DNA from: Siphonodentalium dalli | Taxonomy: Eukaryota; Mollusca; Scaphopoda; Gadilida; Siphonodentaliidae | Assembly (NCBI GenBank): GCA_032622095.1 | Contig: CP136064.1 | Location: 36,258,426 to 36,322,425 of the forward strand | DNA: 64,000 bases | Direction of reading: 5' to 3' | Part shown: one piece after another, positions 48,901 to 57,180 of the stretch | How the letters are laid out: every line of letters starts with the position of its first letter | Position numbering within the stretch: position 1 is the stretch's first letter | Notes under the pieces: generated by a model | The model's database searches: none | The model's input: the letters and a program-made list of their open reading frames with translations, nothing else | Told to the model about the DNA's origin: nothing | Made by a program: the position numbers and the translations under genes

Positions 48901-50783
48901 TTGTCTGATCATTTTTTTTTTACCCGAATCAATGTTCTTTTTGACTTCTAATAATTTGTTGAATTAATTTTGTTTACGAATGATATCTTCAGCTAGTGTT
49001 ATCATTATCAAGATTGTTTTCAAATTGCTATATGAATTATTTCACGTAATCATCAAAACCAATTGATTACTATCTATATACGGTATCTCATATTTTCAGA
49101 GGAGCTACTTCCAAGATAGAGGACGGTGTATATGATGTAAATAGTCATCAATTTGGGAGAAGCTTGGACAAGCGCTATCGGGTGGTGCTCAGCGATGAAC
49201 ATGAAATGCCGTCGTGTACCTGTCCAGACTGGCAACGGACCGGTCTACCCTGTAAGCACATGCGTGCAGTGCTGTATCAAAACAGCCTCAAATACAAAAG
49301 TCTTGGGAAGAGCTATTGGGAGAGTCCATTTCTCAACATGGACATCACTAAAGCCGCTGGATCATCAGAAGGTAATTCAAGTTAATTCATTGATGTCCCA
49401 TTGATTCCAGAACCTGTAATGAAAATATGTACTGTTCAGTGATCAAGCAGTGATCAAGCAGATTAATGGGACTTAAGAAATCGCAGAATATTTTTAAAAG
49501 TCAAAGATTCTATTCTAGTTTTTCAAACACTTCTTTTCCGATATTTATTGGTACAAATATCAATTCAATTACTGGCTCTTAAGATTTTTATTAGATTTTG
49601 ATAAATTTGATACCCAGGAGTGTTTTTGTCCGGGGAGTGTTTTAGACGGGTCAAATCGTGACCCCGAATTTACCTTCAAAATGGTCAATAGGGGAAACAG
49701 CCCAGACGGTCGGGTCACCCTGCTAGTGTAGTATATTTATTTATGAGTATACCCTGGTATACTGTATATGTTAAATTTTGCAGACAAGCCCTGACAAAAA
49801 CATGAACACTGAAGTCGAGGATGTGGAAGGAACAGATTCACATTCAGGACTTGTCGACTTGAAAATGTCATCAAAACAAACCTTGACAGCCGAGACCTTC
49901 TCCATGGAGATTCTAAGAAGACTGCATACGTTGTCATATCTATGTGATCAGCAGCAACTAATGGATGTGTGCCCTCAGCTCCAGCACTGTGTAGATCACC
50001 TGGAAAAGGGAGTCGAGAGAGCCGATGGTTTAATTCTGGAGAAACCTTGTCCCATAAAAAAGAAGTTCTGCCCTCTCAGGAAGCCAAAAGTTCGAAGCAG
50101 GAAACGTTTTGGCCAATATGCAGAGATGATGCGAGAGCACCATAAAGTACGTGTCAGGCCTAAAAACAATTATCCATGTTTCTGCTAACCCTGCCGACCC
50201 AAGTCTGAACTGCTGACAAACAATTTTCTGCCAGTGTACAATATGTTTAAATGGGTCTACTATTCAATTTTGGAAAATTTTCAAATCAGTACAGCTGCCC
50301 TGCATTAAATATTTGATACCCTAATATCGTTTGGATCCCGAGAGTACAAGTAGTTTAATAATAAATTGTAGGAATAATAAATTGTAGGAATAATAAATTT
50401 CTAAATTTCGACTAGTTCCACAATTTCTAGCAAACAATGATCTAATGGTACTCAATCAGATCAGATGCTCCTAATTACTAAATTAAAGATGGAAACTCTA
50501 AAATCAAATGGTAATAATAACCACTTGATTTTAGAGTTATCCATCGTTATCTGCAAGACCGGCCATTTGACCTCAACTTAAAAAAATTATGTCTGATCAC
50601 TGATCAGACAGAGCTTTGATTGGTAGGTTCCTCTATTCGAATCAAATATTACCCACGAAGCTGAAGAAACAGTAATTTAGGAGTGTCTGATTGGATTTAA
50701 GTGCAGATACTTGTGTGGCCTAGACTTCTGATTGGTCTCATTACAGGTGGATGTTCCATTGACACAGACGGCACAGAAAATAG
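39738..50783 (+). CDS. Multi-exon gene: CARF/ALS2CR8-like + MULE transposase + SWIM zinc finger
   Basis: At least nine exons on the plus strand, nearly all with AG/GT borders. In order: a CARF-like N-terminal part (exons 1-3), a MULE-type transposase core (exon 4 and exon 5), a connecting segment (exon 6), a SWIM finger CxCx9CxH (exon 7) and a basic C-terminal region (exons 8-9). Combinations of MULE and SWIM are known from MuDR-like transposons and from domesticated factors. The CARF/ALS2CR8 assignment is from memory of related invertebrate predictions and is less certain. It may be a host gene derived from a transposon or an intron-bearing transposon copy. Problems: first exon(s) not found, the exon between 4 and 5 missing, a one-base frameshift in exon 4, and a phase clash between exons 7 and 8. 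It could be a pseudogene or affected by sequence errors. Confidence 0.7.
40295..40770. mobile_element. Nested 476-bp MITE, 19-bp perfect TIRs
   Basis: AGGCCCACTTAATTTTCAA at 40295-40313 is repeated inverted at 40752-40770. Flanks are TTAA on the left and TAA on the right. Its centre is a 67-bp hairpin at 40492-40558. Next to its right end a ~50-bp stretch ('aagtgggccttaa' then 'cattcaatacaaattc') is tandemly duplicated to about 40850. Confidence 0.8.
40492..40558. repeat. Central hairpin of the nested MITE
   Basis: The left arm begins TATTTTCAATGGAGGGGGAA. The right arm returns TTCCCCTTCAATTGAAAATA. Arms are about 31 bp with a few mismatches. Confidence 0.8.
42028..42147 (+). CDS. Exon 2
   Basis: Strong acceptor 'cttttcttgcag' and donor AAG|GTCAGT bound a 120-bp, 40-codon open segment reading 'QNEPDHQYLKKNYNPSQKIR' then 'KMECPAQILFREIIRFPEYK'. 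It joins exon 1 in phase 0. KMxCPAxI..REI.xFP.Y is the expected continuation of the CARF-like region. Too short to be found by an ORF scan. Confidence 0.75.
42376..42990. repeat. Intronic interspersed repeat, copy 1 (interrupted by the 376-bp MITE)
   Basis: Landmarks 'tgaaggtacctcatacagaa', 'aaaaaatgttgaaat' and 'gactcaaaaataatt' are shared with copies at 46470-46560 and 46817-46935. Another diverged piece is at 42890-42990. No protein signal. Confidence 0.75.
42469..42844. mobile_element. 376-bp MITE in intron 2 with confirmed 6-bp TSD
   Basis: The left end GAGGCCCCCACCCCCC (42469) matches the inverse of the right end GGGGGTGGGGGTCTC (42830-42844). AAAAGG flanks both sides (42463-42468 and 42845-42850). 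Because it landed in an interspersed intronic repeat, the uninterrupted copy at 46.52 kb ('aagtcgaaaaggtttgttat') serves as an empty site with one AAAAGG. Both halves contain inverted GTATTCC / GGAATAC motifs. No coding capacity. Confidence 0.88.
43296..43415 (+). CDS. Exon 3 (start uncertain)
   Basis: Reads 'YKMKSITKKLRENIATAEQE' then 'RRIYINWPDTDCHKYHVMGK', ending at donor AAG|GTAAGG. An acceptor after 43295 keeps phase 0 with exon 2. A better-looking acceptor, 'acaccttcag' at 43270, would put the first residues in another frame, so either that exon carries a one-base indel or the weaker site is used. Confidence 0.65.
43480..43625. repeat. Intronic repeat of 'gggccataactctg' type
   Basis: 'gggccataactctgttaaaa' followed by 'ccaaatttggtgtcgatcag' resembles the repeats at 48360-48780. 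From memory such sequences are common in bivalve introns. Confidence 0.6.
44255..44387. repeat. 133-bp snap-back hairpin element in intron 3
   Basis: About 60-bp arms with a ~12-nt loop. The left arm contains 'gcgttccatagagtatggaa' and 'tctgacatttt'; the right arm contains 'ttccatagagtatgg' inverted ('ccatactctatggaacgcaa') and 'aaaatgtcag'. About 85-90 percent complementary by eye. It is most likely a small fold-back MITE. Transcribed in the gene's direction it would make a long RNA hairpin. Confidence 0.8.
44656..45293 (+). CDS. Exon 4: MULE transposase core, one frameshift
   Basis: Acceptor 'gtgtttcag', donor TCAG|GTAGGT. It encodes a leading region from 'SGNFALPMDDTLKGCIKQLV' and then the MULE core 'EIVHLDATYRTTKYSVPLFF' (first catalytic Asp in LDAT). 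After the A5 run near 45119-45123 the frame shifts by one and continues 'MVVTSFVTENESTESLIEAL' to 'RHFMTDFCDAEINAIEQAFS' (second Asp in MTD). This spacing fits MULE DDE enzymes. The frameshift is either a true lesion or a homopolymer error. Confidence 0.8.
45294..47413. other. Intron 4: expected exon missing, interspersed repeats present
   Basis: MULE proteins have 80 or more residues between the second Asp and the segment in exon 5. I found no splice-bounded frame for them here, and the phases of exons 4 (ends +1) and 5 (starts 0) also demand a missing piece. The interval instead carries copies of an intronic repeat at 46470-46560 and 46817-46935. Confidence 0.6.
46470..46935. repeat. Intronic interspersed repeat, copies 2 and 3
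   Basis: Two copies in direct orientation, each with 'tgaaggtacctcatacagaa' followed by 'tttgttattgactcaaaaat', about 380 bp apart. The first is the empty-site reference for the MITE at 42469-42844. Confidence 0.8.
47414..47589 (+). CDS. Exon 5: MULE C-terminal core
   Basis: After 'ttaactttcag' it reads 'KLVQAYGRKRILLSVNTNNG' then 'IERCNRDFKQRYLLND', the TNNGIERxNxxFK block typical of this MULE-SWIM family. It leaves with donor GTCAA|GTAACT in phase 2, which joins exon 6 exactly. The conserved Glu of NGIER may be the third acidic catalytic residue, but that is my inference. Confidence 0.75.
48054..48191 (+). CDS. Exon 6: linker to SWIM
   Basis: Acceptor 'cttcataatag', donor CCAGA|GTAAGA. 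It reads 'YMGKNLTQSSAYRLYDSNIT' then 'KELHNRPKFLVTHCLEKQEL'. Enters and leaves in phase 2. The NRPxxxVxHCL motif precedes SWIM in related proteins. Confidence 0.75.
48360..48780. repeat. ~130-bp tandem intronic repeat, three copies
   Basis: 'cccatattcgaacttnacctgtatt' and 'gatatgatcacacaaact' recur at about 48395, 48555 and 48705. Same family as 43480-43625. Located in intron 6. Confidence 0.75.
49100..49371 (+). CDS. Exon 7: SWIM zinc finger
   Basis: Acceptor 'catattttcag', donor GAAG|GTAATT. It encodes 'RYRVVLSDEHEMPSCTCPDW' then 'QRTGLPCKHMRAVL'. The zinc ligands form CxCx9CxH at 49215-49259, the SWIM signature (DNA or protein binding, found next to MULE cores). It joins exon 6 in frame to give a continuous FPEG.. 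reading. Highest-confidence domain of the gene. Confidence 0.88.
49784..50146 (+). CDS. Exon 8: basic C-terminal region
   Basis: Acceptor 'taaattttgcag', donor CATAAA|GTACGT. 121 open codons, starting 'TSPDKNMNTEVEDVEGTDSH' and including 'KPCPIKKKFCPLRKPKVRSR', a Cys- and Lys/Arg-rich tail that may be a nuclear localisation signal. The entry phase (0) does not match the exit phase of exon 7 (+1), so a border is wrong, an exon is missing, or an indel is present. Confidence 0.6.
50447..50704. mobile_element. Second copy of the TTAA-type MITE (internally deleted)
   Basis: The left end 'ggtactcaatcagatcag' and the inverse of the right end, 'gcacttaaatccaatcagac', match the termini of the 17959-18358 element. 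Most of the left arm is deleted. The right arm retains 'gatcagacagagctttgatt' and 'agtaatttagg'. Lies in intron 8 of the MULE-SWIM gene. Confidence 0.7.
50747..50783 (+). CDS. Exon 9: short exon
   Basis: Acceptor 'ctcattacag' and donor ATAG|GTATGC bound 37 bp reading 'VDVPLTQTAQKI', in phase with exon 8. A possible last exon follows acceptor 'tttcattcaag' at 51726, giving seven more residues and a TGA at 51750-51752, but that is weak. Confidence 0.5.
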
Positions 50784-52196
50784 GTATGCTAAAATGCATG
50801 TTATAACAAAGCCATTAAATAATTTTTATTCGTGTGTCTGACATTTTGTCAGGCACCAAATGGACACGGGACAAAATTATGCATGTTGCATGTTCCAAGT
50901 TGAAAAATGGGGATAATTCCACCAAAAAATGTCGGACAGACGTCATAATTCCAGTTGCACAGGTTCCCATGGTACTAAATATCTGTGCCAAGTTTAAAAC
51001 AAAATTGATAATAACACATATATAAATACAATAGAATGCTGATATATAACTTAAAAGGAGCAAACACATAGAATTGTGCATAGTGTGTTCAGCCTCAGAT
51101 ATCCTTTTATTTGTGATGTTAAAACTGGGTTGTTTTGTGCAACACAACTGAAAATCATTTACAAAATAGCCTTCAGTTTTCCCACCACTACTTTTATTCT
51201 GTCCCTACTCTTATTTGATTCTGGGATATTTTCCACCCCCTATGTTTATTCCGCACCCTTCTTTTATTTGGATCCCGAGAGTAATCCTCTTGGCAGAATA
51301 CGAGTATGGTTTTCTGACTCGAGACATAGGCAGAACACAACATGCATCTTAAGCTCTAATCTTTCATCGAATGAGTTGCGAATGGCGCAAGGATATATTC
51401 ATAGATAAATATAGGATTCAAAATTATGATGCAAGTTGTGTTCTGTATTTATTCTACACCGTACAGATAATTTCAATCCATGGATGTCACCTTCATTGTT
51501 ACTATTGTTACTTTAAGTCTGAAAAATAACCAGTAATTATGGGGGGGGGGTCACCTGAAGCGGATGATCGACGTAATGCATGCCATCTTTCTTGGCGACA
51601 ACATCAACAATAACAATTGTGGCCATTTATATACCGACGTCAAAATAAGTAACGTTGATTCGAAACATGTCTGTGTTCTTACTTCATTAACACTCTTGAC
51701 TTGAATGTGATTTTTTTTCATTCAAGCTGCATTCTGGCAAAGTAAACAATGACAACGTAGATAGATGTGGTCGATCTGAAAGCTTGTAGATATAACTTCC
51801 AGAAAATATGTCATACGATTCGCCAGGCGAATTGGGCGCTTGGGGTTCACATTGGGCGCACCTACCAAATTTTCGAAAATAATCGACAGAAAACCCAAAT
51901 TTGCCCGTCCAGGGTTGGCATTTTTTGTCAACCTGTCATATTAAAGGGGCAATTCGACTTCGTTTGACCAGATAATGGACCGATTTTGCATCATGTGTTA
52001 GAGTGTGGTCCATAAGGAAACAAATATTTACGCCTACGTCGTGCTCAATCCCGACAAATCCGCCTTTTCGTTCATCTGGAATGTCGGGTTCCCCAAAAGG
52101 TGGTATCACTTTCATTAAAGGGGCATTCGTAGGCCCGCAATGGACCGAAACTGACAATTTTCGGGTTTACAACGAGAAGCAGAAATGGTATGGAAG
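50784..52196. other. No further exon firmly identified
   Basis: Contains an inverted copy of the 13.8-14.2 kb dispersed repeat (50850-51000) and a poly-G run at 51541. A weak terminal exon candidate for the upstream gene lies at 51727-51752. The open frames at 51720-52250 match nothing I know. Confidence 0.45.
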
Positions 52197-52481
52197 CAGG
52201 GTTGGCGCTGGATCCAAATTTTCTCTTGCCAAAAGTTTTGCCAAATGAGATTTTGTTTTGCCAAATTTCAAAATGATTTGCCAAATTTAATTGAGGAAAT
52301 TGAAAAAAGTTCTAATATTTTTGTTATATACATGTAATGTAAAAACTAACCACAGACACAGGTAAAATGAGCCCGTGAAGCAAGCTAGTATTATTAATAT
52401 ATATCAGAGGAGCAATAAATATCAAAGCGACACCAGGAATTACATTCAATGTTGCTAAGACAGTTATAAAATTTTATGAAT

Positions 52482-52735
52482 TGTTGTGAAATTGGGTTAA
52501 CCGGAAATATGGTGCAGCAATTCTTAATAGACCGAAAATTACAATGAGGATCCGAAGCGAAATCGAGTGGACAAGCAAACCGGAGAAATCAGAACGAAAA
52601 CAGAAACCAAACAATCCAGACGTATCATTTTATATCCTTTGCAATCCTTGCTTGTTTCAAGATGTATTAATAGTAAGTATGTTCATTATTATATATTATA
52701 TTGTAACTGGTTAATATATATAGCCAATTTTTACA
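52482..52735 (+). repeat. 5' LTR
   Basis: Begins TGTTGTGAAATTGGG and ends TTTTTACA. Matches 61048-61301 except at two positions (accgAaaatt/accgGaaatt and ggacAagc/ggacCagc). TG..CA termini. Confidence 0.92.
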
Positions 52736-52739
52736 ATAC

Positions 52740-52751
52740 TGGCGTTAGTCG
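52740..52751 (+). promoter_or_regulatory. Primer binding site
   Basis: TGGCGTTAGTCG lies four bases after the LTR and starts with the TGG expected to pair with a tRNA 3' CCA. I cannot say which tRNA. Confidence 0.6.
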
Positions 52752-53538
52752 TCAATTATTTGATGTTTTTTGCGGAATAATTTCTCCTATTTTTTCTACC
52801 CCAATTTCCACGTGATTCCGGCGTGGTTTGTTCTATTGCCTTCTATAGCTTGTTTTTTTCACTTTAATTATTAATTCAGCCTTCCATGCTTATTTCAATT
52901 CATTCTCCTTGCTTTTTACGCATGGTGGGTTTTTGTATTTTTGTTTTTGTGGGAAAAGAGTGTTGAAAAAACTTTGAATTTTTTACGGTGAATTCCACAT
53001 GGAAATTTTTGCTTCAATTCTGATTTAAATTTTTCATCACACCACTTGTACATCCGGAATTCCGGTGTTGTGCATGGTTTTCCATAAATCAAATTTATTA
53101 AAGTGATTTTGCAGCAATTTTTGCTTCTCGCCACTTTCAAAATATGTTATTGCTGGAATTTCATTGTCCAATTCGCACAGATTTTCCAGTAGGTTTAATT
53201 TCATAATCGACATCACTGTACGTGAATTATTAAAGATCCATTTATTGCGGTGTTTGATATTTGACAGGAGAAGACAGAAGATGGTAACAATTTCGCTCTT
53301 GTTGTAATTTGATCGTCATCTCTTCGCGTATTTTGCATGTTGAATAAAACAATATATTATCTATTGTTGTTCTTTACTATTTTCTTATTGGATATATTGG
53401 GAAATAGAAATACTTGTTGGTAAAATATCGAGTAGTTTTCCTAAATTCTATGGGAAATTGGTCGTAATTATATTTTACTTAGCGTCTTGGTAGTGCAAGG
53501 ATTCATAGTAGTTAATAGTTAGTGATTTATTGGTCAAC
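52752..53538 (+). other. 5' untranslated leader of the gypsy element
   Basis: About 790 bp, AT-rich, no gene. A run 'ttttgtatttttgtttttgt' lies near 52933. Confidence 0.55.
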
Positions 53539-53760
53539 ATGAAGATTTTTATAAATACAGCTAATTGGAAAGAGCTGCAACAAATTCCTCATGTTGGTCC
53601 CCAAATTGCCGCAGATATAATTCATTTACGCCGGCAGATAACTATAATATCACAAAGGGATCTTAGTCAAGTACCCCGGTTCAGAAGTTCAAGGGATCAG
53701 TTGAGTGTGATTAACTTTAGTCACCCAACTTCAAAGTCCCAAGCTGATAACTGGTTACCG
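53539..53760 (+). pseudogene. Gag N-terminus: helix-hairpin-helix domain
   Basis: From the ATG at 53539: 'MKIFINTANWKELQQIPHVG' then 'PQIAADIIHLRRQ'. The pattern NTAxxxELQQIPxVGPxxAxxIIxxR is the ComEA-type helix-hairpin-helix fold, which binds DNA backbone non-specifically. It is followed by 'ISQRDLSQVPRF', the second half of such a domain. The frame shifts near 53755. The ATG is the first in this frame after the leader. An HhH at the start of a Gag is unusual. Confidence 0.65.
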
Positions 53761-54070
53761 AGGTCTCATGCATGCAGAACCCAACAACTATAAGCCAGAG
53801 TCTGAGTCTGATGGTGAGGGAAGGGATGATTACCCAAGAAGCCAGTCACCATTGACCCCTCCCCGTACTGAGGAGAAGAAGCCATCTAGTTATCAACCCC
53901 CGAGAGAATGGTTCTCCATGATACCGGGGGTGAGCATATGCCGGAGAGTGTGAGGCGTAAGCTAACACACCCCCTTCTCCCCCAAGAAGTCAGGAAATGG
54001 CGGCCTTCATTGCGAAAGGTATTCTCCCATCGTAAATCAGAGGTCCGATCCAGAATTCATAATACGTCGT
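53761..54070 (+). pseudogene. Gag segment between HhH and low-complexity region
   Basis: Acidic/Ser-Pro-rich 'NNYKPESESDGEGRDDYPRS' in one frame, then after a G5 run near 53925 a different frame reads 'MPESVRRKLTHPLLPQEVRK', then back again near 54065. Two one-base frame changes. No named domain. Confidence 0.6.
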
Positions 54071-55330
54071 TTGTCTGAATCCCAGATTCAGGGTGACATC
54101 ACCCATGAAGCCCAAGCCGATGGGACACAAGCAGCTGTAGCTGTTACAGTTTCACAACCCGTTGCTTGGTTTAGCCCCATGGTTTCCACCAACCCAGCAC
54201 GAAGTGCGGGCGGACCGTTTCCAGGATTTCGCACGACACTACCTGCTATACCACCATATGGTCTTTATGGCCCCCAGCCGACAACTGTAACTGCTAGTTC
54301 TACAGTTGGGGCACCACCGGTTGCATCATTTTCATCGGCTGCACCCTATTCATTCTATGGCCAAGTGTCGGCTACCATGTCTGCCTATTCGACAGTGGTA
54401 GCCACCGCTGCATCATTTGTTCATCATGGCCAAGCGTCAGCAGCTACCGTAACTGCCAATTCGACAGTGGTATCGTCGCGCTTTGCACCCCCTGCTACGT
54501 CTAAGCCAATGAGCAGCTATGCTGCCGCTCAGCAGGGTGCATATGCAGGTGACGGGAGAGCGCCGCCCATGCAAAATAGTCCTGTCTATACCCAGGCCAC
54601 CACGTCTGGTACCTATGGACAGACCATAGCAAGTAAATATACATCCTCATATGGGAAATCATATCAATGGATTCAACCCGCTCAGTCAGGTTACAACCAA
54701 CCTAATCATGGTTATGCCGGATCACAACCACAGAGTAGCCAACCCTCCTATTTAAATCCCAATTCTGCATATGCCCCAACCGGGTATCCAGGCTATGGGA
54801 CTTCTCAAGCTGGCATGGGTCAAACTAGTTTCTCCCAACCACAGTTAAATCCGCCACATGATCCCACGCCAACAGGGCCCTTCAACCCATGGTGTCCAGG
54901 GTCTGGTACCACTCAAGCTGGCTTCGGTCAGTTTAATCAATATCAGTCGGGTTATAGAAACCCAGGCTCTTATGCCCAGGCTCAGCCGGGACCCAATGTA
55001 TCTGGGATGGGTTTTAATCAACCACCCCGGGTAATCAGTGGGCCCAAATCCCGGGTTATATTCAACCTCCCCCGGACAGCCAGGAATACCAAACCCTGGT
55101 TATATTCAACCTCCCTCGAGACAGCCAGGAATACCAAACCCTGGTTATATTCAACCTTCCCCAGGACAGCCAGTAATACCAAACCCTGATTATATTCAAC
55201 CTCCCCCGGGACAGCCAGGAATGCAGAACCCCGGTTATAACCAACCGCCTCCGGGAAATCAATGGATACAGAATCCGGGTTTTCAGCAACCAACCCCGGG
55301 AAATCAGGGGATGGCAAACCCCGGGATGAA
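54071..55330 (+). pseudogene. Gag prion-like low-complexity domain with a 15-residue tandem repeat
   Basis: About 400 residues rich in Tyr, Gly, Gln, Ser, Pro and Ala ('YAGSQPQSSQPSYLNPNSAY', 'GYPGYGTSQAGMGQTSFSQP'), similar in composition to FUS/EWS-type prion-like domains. The last part (about 55060-55330) is a 45-bp tandem repeat encoding units like 'PPPGQPGIPNPGYIQ', about six copies. The frame changes between 55038 and 55189. Confidence 0.7.
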
Positions 55331-55394
55331 TCAAATTGGTCCAGGGCCGGGAGGTTACCAACCATACAATCATCCATACAATCAACAAGTCGCT

Positions 55395-56115
55395 CCTCAC
55401 GGAAGACAGGGCGATTATCATTATCGACTGCCTCATATGCCAAAAGGGTTTTCATATGATGGTACAGACTCGTGGCAAGCCTTCAGGGTGAAATTCACTT
55501 TGTATGCCCAGTCGCAACGTTGGGGATGGGATGAGCAGCAGCAAGCTCTCTGCTGGTCTTTAAAGGGAAAAGCTAGCGAGTATTTCACGCTGCTTACCGA
55601 GCGGGATCCCTATCTGACAGTTTTTCAGTTGCTTGACGGGTTGGAAAATCGTTTCGGATTTAAAGATTTGCCCGAAACGACCCAACTTCGATTCCAACAA
55701 GCAAAACAAGTCCCTGGTCAGTCGCTGGAAGAATGGGCCGAGACAGTTCTCTCATTGGCCACACGGGCCTTTAAAGAATGTCCAGCCGATTTTACATTCA
55801 AGCAAGCAGTCTTGCGCTTCTGTCAAGGCTGTTCTGACACCAGGGCTGCCGAACTTGTTACCATGGAAACACCTCAGTCCATGGAACAAGCCATCAACAG
55901 AATCCGATGGCATCAACACAATTATGCCGCTATTCATGGCAGCAAATTGTCTCGCAAAGACGTGCGCCATGTTTCATCGGATTCGGAGACCGGTGATTCA
56001 CCGGGCCCTCGTAGATTTCGAGCGATAATTCAAATTCCAAGGCACGTATGCTCGCCTTGGAAGCCAACATGGAAACTCTCCAAAAGACAGTGGAGAAATT
56101 AACAACTGTTTTATA
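55395..56115 (+). pseudogene. Gag capsid-like domain and coiled tail
   Basis: Reads 'MPKGFSYDGTDSWQAFRVKF', 'LCWSLKGKASEYFTLLTERD', 'LENRFGFKDLPETTQLRFQQ' and 'FCQGCSDTRAAELVTMETPQ', the usual Ty3/gypsy capsid layout (F.G..W..F...F, L.G.A..., L..RF). A frame change near 56020-56040 precedes a short helical tail that ends at a TAA about 56113-56115. Confidence 0.8.
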
Positions 56116-56119
56116 AAAG

Positions 56120-56359
56120 ATGGCGACCAATAAGACCCAGTCTGGCACAATTTCTCACTTTGATAAAAAAGAGTCAGATTTCAAAAGTAGGTCAAGGTCA
56201 CCCTCTCCCAAGGCCAAGGTCATTTGCTATGCCTGTCAGGGGGTGGGGTACTTTCAAAGAGACTGCCCTTCACGGAATCCTGAAAATCGTCCTAACCGGG
56301 ATAATAAAGTTAAATTTAATGAGGATTTAAACGGGCACGGGGCGACTTCCGAGGTCTGA
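56120..56359 (+). pseudogene. Gag nucleocapsid with degenerate zinc knuckle
   Basis: Ser/Arg-rich 'SRSRSPSPKAK' followed by 'CYACQGVGYFQRDC'. A canonical knuckle is CX2CX4HX4C; here the His position is Tyr, with all three Cys in place. Basic tail 'NRPNRDNK'. A one-base change near 56345 leads into the protease frame. Confidence 0.75.
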
Positions 56360-56691
56360 GCCAGATCCCAATTATAATTAATGACCTCGTAACTGGTAAA
56401 GATGTAACGTCTGGTGAAATCGAACCGGAATTAACTATTAAACAAATTAAATCAGCCTCCGCCATCGCGGTTCCGGTCAAAATAGCTGGTCATGTTACCC
56501 AAGCAGTAGTAGACACAGCCGCCGACGTTACGATTATCTCTGATAAATTGTTTCACCAACTCAGCCCTAAGCCACCCTTAATTAAATCTTTACACTTTAA
56601 TACGGCGGCTCGTGATGGTCACATGGAAGGTATGTTGGTGGGACCCATAGACAATACCATTGGGGAACTCGAGTGTAGTGAAAATATATAA
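56338..56691 (+). pseudogene. Retroviral-type aspartic protease
   Basis: The frame contains 'AVVDTAADVTIISDKLF' with catalytic DTA at 56512-56520 (DTG/DSG in retroviruses; DTA is known in metazoan gypsy elements). 'AVPVKIAGHVTQ' forms the preceding strand. It ends at a TAA (56689-56691) just after an A4 run, where the next segment continues in another frame. Confidence 0.8.
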
Positions 56692-57180
56692 TTATGTGGC
56701 ACCCATTGAAGATCCCATGCTTCTTGGATGGATTTTCTCACTAAATATGATGCAAAAATTGGGGCTAATAAAGGTTCTATCTTCTTGGGAAAGCGTCGGC
56801 TTCCTACAATTCCCAAGGAAAAACAAAAAGTGGCTAAAATTTATAGAATTATAGTCAATCAGCGAACAGTTATACCCCATCAGTCAGTTGTGTTACTGCA
56901 GTGTGAAACGGTTCCACCATTAGCTGATTTTACTATTGAACCCAATGAACAACTTAGTGAGTATCTTTTGCCTACTTTACACTCGGGGTATAGCCCCCCA
57001 AAAGTATGTTTTATAAATTCTCAACATTCAGAGATAATCTTAGATAAATTACAGTGTGTGGGTGAAGCTTATGAAGTTGATGATGTGATTGAACACTCCG
57101 TCAAGTCATGCGCGCCCAAGCCGGAATCTACTTCGGACAACTTATCTCCGGGGACCTCCCCAACTAATAGCTCTGGCGGG
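56692..57180 (+). pseudogene. Protease-RT connector
   Basis: 'VAPIEDPMLLGW' in one frame, then from about 56738 in the next frame 'FLTKYDAKIGANKGSIFLGK' and a beta-rich region to 57183. A short G-run near 56735 marks the frame change. This segment is typical of gypsy Pol upstream of RT. Confidence 0.75.

Noticed and set aside
55018-55455. 145- and 124-residue minus-strand frames over the Gag repeat
   Set aside because: Antisense shadows of the 45-bp Gag repeat; the plus strand has the recognisable capsid downstream.
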